Below, piece after piece: positions 59,563-64,000 of a stretch of 64,000 nucleotides of DNA (positions are counted from its first letter, which is position 1; each line of letters begins with the position of its first letter). A program made the position numbers and the translations under genes. Below the pieces are notes generated by a model. The model was not told the origin of the DNA. It saw only the letters and a program-made list of their open reading frames with translations, and made no database searches. Where the stretch lies: NCBI RefSeq assembly GCF_014287675.1, contig NZ_JACOPQ010000013.1:53341-117340 (forward strand). The letters are read 5' to 3'. The DNA comes from Lawsonibacter faecis (GTDB lineage: Bacteria > Bacillota > Clostridia > Oscillospirales > Oscillospiraceae).

Positions 59563-60696
59563 ATGGCAAAAGAACTGATCCGCCTGTCGGATATCGTCAT
59601 GAAGTTTGACGACGAGGTCATCATCGACCATCTCAACCTCTATATTAATGATAAGGAATTCCTCACGCTGCTCGGCCCCTCCGGCTGCGGCAAGACCACC
59701 ACGCTGCGCATCATCGGTGGTTTTCAGACGCCGACCTCGGGGGACGTATTTTTTGACGGCGTGAGGATTAATGACGTTCCCCCCCATAAGCGGAAGGTCA
59801 ATACCGTCTTCCAGAAGTACGCGCTCTTCACCCACATGAACATCTTTGAGAACGTGGCCTTCGGCCTGCGGATTCAGAAGCTGCCCGCCGACGAGGTCCA
59901 CCGCCGGGTGGAGGAGGCCCTCGCCCTGGTGAACCTGGCCGGCTACGGGAAGCGGAGCGTGAACTCCCTGTCGGGCGGCCAGCAGCAGCGGGTGGCCATC
60001 GCCCGGGCCATCGTCAACCGCCCGCAGGTGCTTCTCCTTGACGAGCCGCTGGGCGCACTGGATTTAAAGCTGCGCAAGGACATGCAGATCGAGCTCAAGC
60101 GCATCCAGCAGCAGGTGGGAATCACCTTCATCTACGTCACCCACGACCAGGAGGAGGCCCTCACCATGTCCGACACGGTGGTGGTCATGAACGAGGGCAA
60201 AATTCAGCAGATCGGGTCGCCCGAGGACATCTACAACGAGCCCAAGAACGCCTTTGTGGCCGACTTCATCGGCGAGTCCAACATCATCGACGGCACCATG
60301 CCCGAGGACAGGGTGGTGCGGATGTACGGCAGGAACTTCCCCTGCCTGGACGAGGGCTTCGCCCCCGGCGAGAGCGTGGATATCGTCATCCGGCCCGAGG
60401 ATATCGACATCGTCCCCGTGGCCGAGGGCCAGCTCACCGGCACGGTGACCGAGGTCACCTTCAAGGGGATGCACTACGATATCATTGTAGATTTCCGCGG
60501 CTTCAAATGGCTTATTCAAACCACCGACTACTCCCCTGTGGGGGCGAAAATCGGCGTGAAAATCGACCCCGACGGCTTCCATATCATGAAGAAGAGCCGG
60601 TATTCCGGCCAGTTCGGCGACTACAGCTCCTACAGCGACGAATACGATGAGCTCAACGAGGACCCGGACACCGAGGTGGACGGCGATGAGGAGTAA
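59563..60696 (+). CDS. potA: polyamine ABC transporter, ATP-binding subunit
   Basis: 377 residues. Walker A GPSGCGKTT near 38, signature LSGGQQQRVAIARA near 134, Walker B LLLDEPLGALD, and a C-terminal regulatory TOBE domain. The last about 30 residues are acidic (DEYDELNEDPDTEVDGDEE), longer than in most PotA. GGGAGG lies before the ATG. It energises uptake of spermidine or putrescine through PotB and PotC. Confidence 0.94.
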   Translation: MAKELIRLSDIVMKFDDEVIIDHLNLYINDKEFLTLLGPSGCGKTTTLRIIGGFQTPTSGDVFFDGVRINDVPPHKRKVNTVFQKYALFTHMNIFENVAFGLRIQKLPADEVHRRVEEALALVNLAGYGKRSVNSLSGGQQQRVAIARAIVNRPQVLLLDEPLGALDLKLRKDMQIELKRIQQQVGITFIYVTHDQEEALTMSDTVVVMNEGKIQQIGSPEDIYNEPKNAFVADFIGESNIIDGTMPEDRVVRMYGRNFPCLDEGFAPGESVDIVIRPEDIDIVPVAEGQLTGTVTEVTFKGMHYDIIVDFRGFKWLIQTTDYSPVGAKIGVKIDPDGFHIMKKSRYSGQFGDYSSYSDEYDELNEDPDTEVDGDEE

Positions 60697-61543
60697 GCGC
60701 AATCAGATTCTGGCCGTCCCCTACGTGGTCTGGATGGCGGTTTTTGTCGTGGTGCCCCTGCTGCTGATCGTGGTCTACGCCTTTACCACCAAGGACGGCT
60801 CCTTCACCCTGGCGAACTTCTCCACCATGAACCAGTATCTGGGCGTCTTCGGCAACTCCTTCTTCCTGGCGCTGGTCGCCACCGCCATCTGCATCCTCCT
60901 GGGCTATCCCCTGGCCTATTTTCTGGCCAGGTCCGGCCACCGGATGAAGGGCGTGGCCATGATGCTCATCATGCTGCCCATGTGGATGAATTTTCTCCTG
61001 CGGACCTACTCCTGGATGAGTCTGCTGGAGGACACGGGGCTCATCAACCGCTTGCTCCAGTCCATCCGTTTTTTCGACCTCTGGAACGGTATTTTCGGCA
61101 CGAATATCGAATTCTTCCATATGATCAACACCCCGGGCGCGGTGGTGCTGGGCATGGTGTATAACTTTCTGCCCTTCATGGTGCTGCCCATCTTCTCGGT
61201 CATTGAGAAAATCGACAGCCGGGTGATTGAGGCGGCCCAGGACCTGGGCGCCAACAGCCGCCGGGTTTTTCAGAAGGTCGTCTTCCCCCTGTCCCTGCCC
61301 GGCGTCCTCTCCGGCATCACCATGGTCTTCATCCCGTCGGTCTCCACCTTCGTGATTACCAAGCTGCTGGGCGGCGGCATGACCATGATGCTGGGCGACC
61401 TCATTGAGATGCAGTTTTTGGGCGCGGCCTACAACCCCCATCTTGGCAGCGCCATCTCCCTGGTGATGATGATCGTCGTCCTCATCTGTATGGCCGTGAT
61501 GAACCGCTTCGGCGAAGGTGAAGAGGAGGCGATGCTGCTGTGA
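60686..61543 (+). CDS. potB: polyamine ABC transporter, permease
   Basis: 285 residues with six helices. ATG 60686 overlaps the potA end by 11 nt and has GAGGTG upstream. The inner-membrane loop EAAQDLGANSRRVFQKVVFP is the EAA motif that contacts PotA. Confidence 0.93.
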   Translation: MRSKRNQILAVPYVVWMAVFVVVPLLLIVVYAFTTKDGSFTLANFSTMNQYLGVFGNSFFLALVATAICILLGYPLAYFLARSGHRMKGVAMMLIMLPMWMNFLLRTYSWMSLLEDTGLINRLLQSIRFFDLWNGIFGTNIEFFHMINTPGAVVLGMVYNFLPFMVLPIFSVIEKIDSRVIEAAQDLGANSRRVFQKVVFPLSLPGVLSGITMVFIPSVSTFVITKLLGGGMTMMLGDLIEMQFLGAAYNPHLGSAISLVMMIVVLICMAVMNRFGEGEEEAMLL

Positions 61544-62394
61544 AGAAAAACGGACTTTTCTCCAGGCTCTTCATGGGGCTGGTGTTCCTCTTCCTCTACG
61601 CCCCCATTTTTGTGCTCATCGTCTTCTCCTTCAACGCCACCAAGAGCCGGACGGTCTGGGGCGGCTTCTCCCTGGACTGGTACGCAAAGCTCTTTCAGAA
61701 CACCCAGATTATGGGTGCGCTCTACACCACGCTGCTGGTCTCCGTCATTGCGGCGGCCATCGCCACCATCGCGGGCACGGCGGCGGCCATCGGCTTCTAC
61801 TCCATGAAGCGGCGGCCCAGGACCCTCTGCCTCTCGGTGAACAATATCCCCATGACCAACGCGGATATCGTCACCGGCGTCTCCCTGATGCTGCTCTTCG
61901 TCTTCGCGGGGCGCTTTCTCCCCTTCAAGCAGGGCTTCGCCACTTTGCTCATCGCCCACATCACCTTTGATATCCCCTATGTGATCCTCTCCGTCCTCCC
62001 CAAGCTGCGGCAGCTGGATGCCAATATCTACGAGGCGGCCCAGGACCTGGGCGCCACCGGCTTTCTGGCGTTTCGCAAGGTGGTGCTGCCCGAGATCATG
62101 CCAGGCGTCCTGAACGGGATGCTGATCGCCTTCACCATGAGCATCGACGATTTCGTCATCAGCTACTTTACCGCCGGCAGCCAGACCTCCACCCTGGCCA
62201 TGGTCATCTACTCCATGACCCGCCGGAAAATCAGCCCTGAGATCAACGCTCTGTCCACACTCATGTTCCTGGTGGTGCTGGCGCTGCTGCTGGTGATCAA
62301 TATCCGGCAGGCCAATCAGGACAAGGCGGCGAAGAAAAAGGCCGACAAGCTGGCCGCACCCGGGAGCGCCGCGCTCCTGGACACGCAGAAGTGA
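61540..62394 (+). CDS. potC: polyamine ABC transporter, permease
   Basis: 284 residues, GTG start overlapping the potB stop by 4 nt. The EAA motif EAAQDLGATGFLAFRKVVLP is present, with SIDDFVISYFTAG as in PotC. The hydrophilic tail is Lys/Ala-rich. It forms the channel with PotB. Confidence 0.93.
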   Translation: MKKNGLFSRLFMGLVFLFLYAPIFVLIVFSFNATKSRTVWGGFSLDWYAKLFQNTQIMGALYTTLLVSVIAAAIATIAGTAAAIGFYSMKRRPRTLCLSVNNIPMTNADIVTGVSLMLLFVFAGRFLPFKQGFATLLIAHITFDIPYVILSVLPKLRQLDANIYEAAQDLGATGFLAFRKVVLPEIMPGVLNGMLIAFTMSIDDFVISYFTAGSQTSTLAMVIYSMTRRKISPEINALSTLMFLVVLALLLVINIRQANQDKAAKKKADKLAAPGSAALLDTQK

Positions 62395-62471
62395 CGCTCT
62401 GCTGTTAAAGGCAGTACGCCCGGCTTCCGGGCTTGCTATCATTCAAATCTGAAAGGGGCAAACGAAAGGAA

Positions 62472-63533
62472 TTGAAAAAGACTCTGGCAATGATTCTGTC
62501 TGTGGCCACTGCGCTGGCCCTCATGGCAGGCTGCACCGGCGGCGGTGTCGGCGGCGACACCGCGAGCGCAGGCGAGGTCAACGTGTACAACTGGGGCGAG
62601 TATATCGACGAATCCATCTTTGCGGATTTCACCGCCCAGACCGGAATCAAGGTCAACTACAACGTCTATCCCGATAACGAATCCCTCTACTCCACCCTCA
62701 AGGGCGGCGGCGCAGAGTACGACGTCATCATCCCCTCCGACTACATGATTTCACGCATGATAGAGGAGGATATGCTGGAGAAGCTGGATTTTAACAATAT
62801 CCCCAACTTCAGCGATATCGACCCCTCGCTGAAGGACCCGGACTACGACCCCACCAATGAGTACAGCGTGCCCTATATGTGGGGCACCGTGGGCATCATC
62901 TACAACACCGCCAAGATCGACAAGCCCGTCACCGGCTGGTCCTCCCTGTTCGACAGCGACTACAAGGGCCAGATTCTCATGTTCGACAACTCCCGTGACG
63001 GCATCGGCATCGCCCTCAAGTACCTGGGCTACTCCTACAACACCACCGACGAGGCCCAGATTCAGGAGGCCGTGGATCTGCTCATCGAGCAGCAGTCCTA
63101 TCTCCAGGGCTACGTGATGGACCAGATTTTCGATAAGCTGGAGGGCGGCGAGGCCGCCATCGGCCCCTACTATGCCGGCGACTTCATCACCATGCACGAG
63201 AGCAACCCCGACCTGGCCTGGTGCCTGCCCGAGGAGGGCTCCAACATCTTTGTGGACGCCATGTGCATCCCCAAGGGCGCGGCCAACAAGACGAACGCCG
63301 AGGCGTTTATCAACTTCATGTGCACCACCGACGCGGGCCTGGCCAACTGCAAGGCCATCGGGTACTCCACCCCCCTTCTCTCCGTCAAGGACGCTCTGCC
63401 CGACGAGGTGAAGAATGATCCCGTGGCCTACCCTAGCGCCGAGGCCCTCGCCCGCTGCGAGTCCTTCACCAACCTCCCCGAAAATATCCTCGCCCTCTAC
63501 GACAGCGAGTGGCTGCGCCTGAAAACCCAATAG
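62472..63533 (+). CDS. potD: polyamine-binding lipoprotein
   Basis: 353 residues, lipobox LMAGC; NVYNWGEYIDESIFADFTAQ is the family start, and the Asp/Trp residues that line the polyamine site are present. I take TTG 62472, giving a normal signal peptide (MKKTLAMILSVATALALMAG); the ribosome site is poorly placed (GGGG 13 nt away), so TTG 62433 is an alternative. A GC-rich hairpin GCCCGG/CCGGGC between potC and potD (62418-62432) has no T-run and may set the ratio of the subunits. Confidence 0.92.
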   Translation: MKKTLAMILSVATALALMAGCTGGGVGGDTASAGEVNVYNWGEYIDESIFADFTAQTGIKVNYNVYPDNESLYSTLKGGGAEYDVIIPSDYMISRMIEEDMLEKLDFNNIPNFSDIDPSLKDPDYDPTNEYSVPYMWGTVGIIYNTAKIDKPVTGWSSLFDSDYKGQILMFDNSRDGIGIALKYLGYSYNTTDEAQIQEAVDLLIEQQSYLQGYVMDQIFDKLEGGEAAIGPYYAGDFITMHESNPDLAWCLPEEGSNIFVDAMCIPKGAANKTNAEAFINFMCTTDAGLANCKAIGYSTPLLSVKDALPDEVKNDPVAYPSAEALARCESFTNLPENILALYDSEWLRLKTQ

Positions 63534-63542
63534 ATGCAATGT

Positions 63543-63586
63543 GAAAAATCCGGCCGGATACGCACGTATCCGGCCGGATTTTTCGT
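63543..63586. terminator. terminator after potD
   Basis: AAAAATCCGGCCGGATACG pairs almost perfectly with its complement, ending TTTTTC. Confidence 0.9.
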
Positions 63587-63653
63587 CTTGACCCGACAAT
63601 TTGTCTGGAAAAAAATTTTTGCTATTCAACATGTAGCAATATGGTATTTCTTC

Positions 63654-63682
63654 TTGCTTTTTCCAAAACGACACGGTATATT
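63654..63682 (+). promoter_or_regulatory. promoter of the riboswitch-controlled gene
   Basis: TTGCTT, 17 bp, TATATT. Confidence 0.7.
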
Positions 63683-63704
63683 GGGTGTAGCTAGATCTGT
63701 TCCA

Positions 63705-63800
63705 TACAATCGAACAGTTGGCAAACCCGGTGAAAGCCGGCGGCGCAAAACTATAGGGTCTAACTCCCGCATGGGATATGACAGCCAGTTGTACCGAGCT
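63705..63800 (+). promoter_or_regulatory. c-di-GMP-I (GEMM) riboswitch aptamer
   Basis: The conserved words GGCAAACC (63720-63727), GAAA (63732-63735), CGCAAA (63744-63749), GGGTCTAA and the closing ATGACAGCCAGTTG occur in order, as in the clostridial GEMM-I consensus. The RNA would bind cyclic di-GMP. Edges are approximate. Confidence 0.85.
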
Positions 63801-63825
63801 CCTTTTCGGTGCAGGTGACTTTTAT

Positions 63826-63861
63826 CAAGCGGGAACCCTATAGGGTTCCCGCTTGACTTTT
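63826..63861 (+). terminator. expression-platform terminator of the riboswitch
   Basis: CAAGCGGGAACCC pairs with GGGTTCCCGCTTG over loop TATA, then ACTTTT. It comes before the ribosome site, so c-di-GMP would act by termination or antitermination. Confidence 0.75.
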
Positions 63862-63897
63862 CTGGGAAAAAACACCATTGCAAGGAGGAAGAAAAAG

Positions 63898-64000
63898 ATG
63901 AAAGCAAGAAAACCCCTGGCACTGATTCTGAGCGCAGCGATGATTTTATCCATGCTCTCCCTGTCCGCGTTCGCCGCGGAGGGAGAAACCGCGCCCGCCC
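63898..64000 (+). CDS. exported protein, cut by the window edge
   Basis: Only 34 residues are visible: a signal peptide MKARKPLALILSAAMILSML ending AFA, then AEGETAPA. AAGGAGG lies 9 nt before the ATG. A c-di-GMP riboswitch precedes it. In related bacteria such riboswitches often control adhesins, pili or secreted enzymes; the rest of the gene is needed to tell. Confidence 0.8.
   Translation, partial: MKARKPLALILSAAMILSMLSLSAFAAEGETAPA

Overview
The window looks like chromosomal DNA of a GC-rich, Gram-positive anaerobe of the Oscillospiraceae type (Lawsonibacter, Flavonifractor or Intestinimonas relatives). The evidence is clostridial: a 2-hydroxyacyl-CoA dehydratase activase, a 2[4Fe-4S] ferredoxin, a YedF/DUF3343 pair, an LTA-synthase-like sulfatase, a c-di-GMP-I riboswitch, sigma-A promoters and AGGAGG ribosome sites, with most coding DNA very GC-rich. 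The genus is inferred, not proven. There is no rRNA, tRNA or CRISPR array that I can see.

Layout. 1-7700 (minus): arginine biosynthesis in the order argG, argH, argC, argJ, a small membrane protein, argB, argD (argD runs off the left edge). The argG leader holds a perfect 32-bp palindrome. 7860-14900: a decayed XRE regulator, a VOC protein, a zinc-ribbon membrane protein, an HxxxDG acyltransferase, an HSL-type esterase, a His-rich protein coupled to brnQ, a YdeI-like protein and a ferredoxin. 14970-20000: clpC without ctsR/mcsAB, a DUF4358 lipoprotein, DUF2461 and an ECF sigma factor. 20160-28500: marR-MATE, then a malQ-GNAT-yedF-DUF3343-merR unit and a lipoprotein flavocytochrome with two FMN-attachment motifs. 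28760-33490 (minus): LTA-synthase-like sulfatase and DUF1848, then DUF1700-DUF4097. 34200-43030: a two-part dehydratase activase split by a GNAT gene, a tandemly duplicated leader in front of another GNAT gene, a second MATE pump and a lipoprotein. 43150-45645: phosphoketolase. 45920-49866: one lipoprotein gene cut in two by a 2.2-kb inverted-repeat-bounded element. 49934-56236 (minus): GNAT, a 40-residue lipoprotein, gpsA, plsY, der, DUF512 protein, rpmF and yceD. 56400-64000: an RluA-type pseudouridine synthase, a PAS-GGDEF protein, potABCD, then a c-di-GMP riboswitch ahead of an exported protein cut by the window edge.

The most notable structures are as follows. (1) The element at 46401-48625 has 12-bp perfect (20/24 extended) terminal inverted repeats and a 9-bp target duplication. 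It carries an autoregulated MarR and an RNHCP-domain protein, with an IS200 copy nested inside, and has no recognisable DDE transposase of its own. Removing it restores the host reading frame exactly. (2) A dispersed multi-hairpin repeat occurs three times, each time between convergent genes, with a compensatory base change in one stem. (3) A c-di-GMP riboswitch lies about 4.5 kb from a GGDEF gene. (4) A MerR-style promoter with a 19-bp spacer and centred dyad follows the merR gene.
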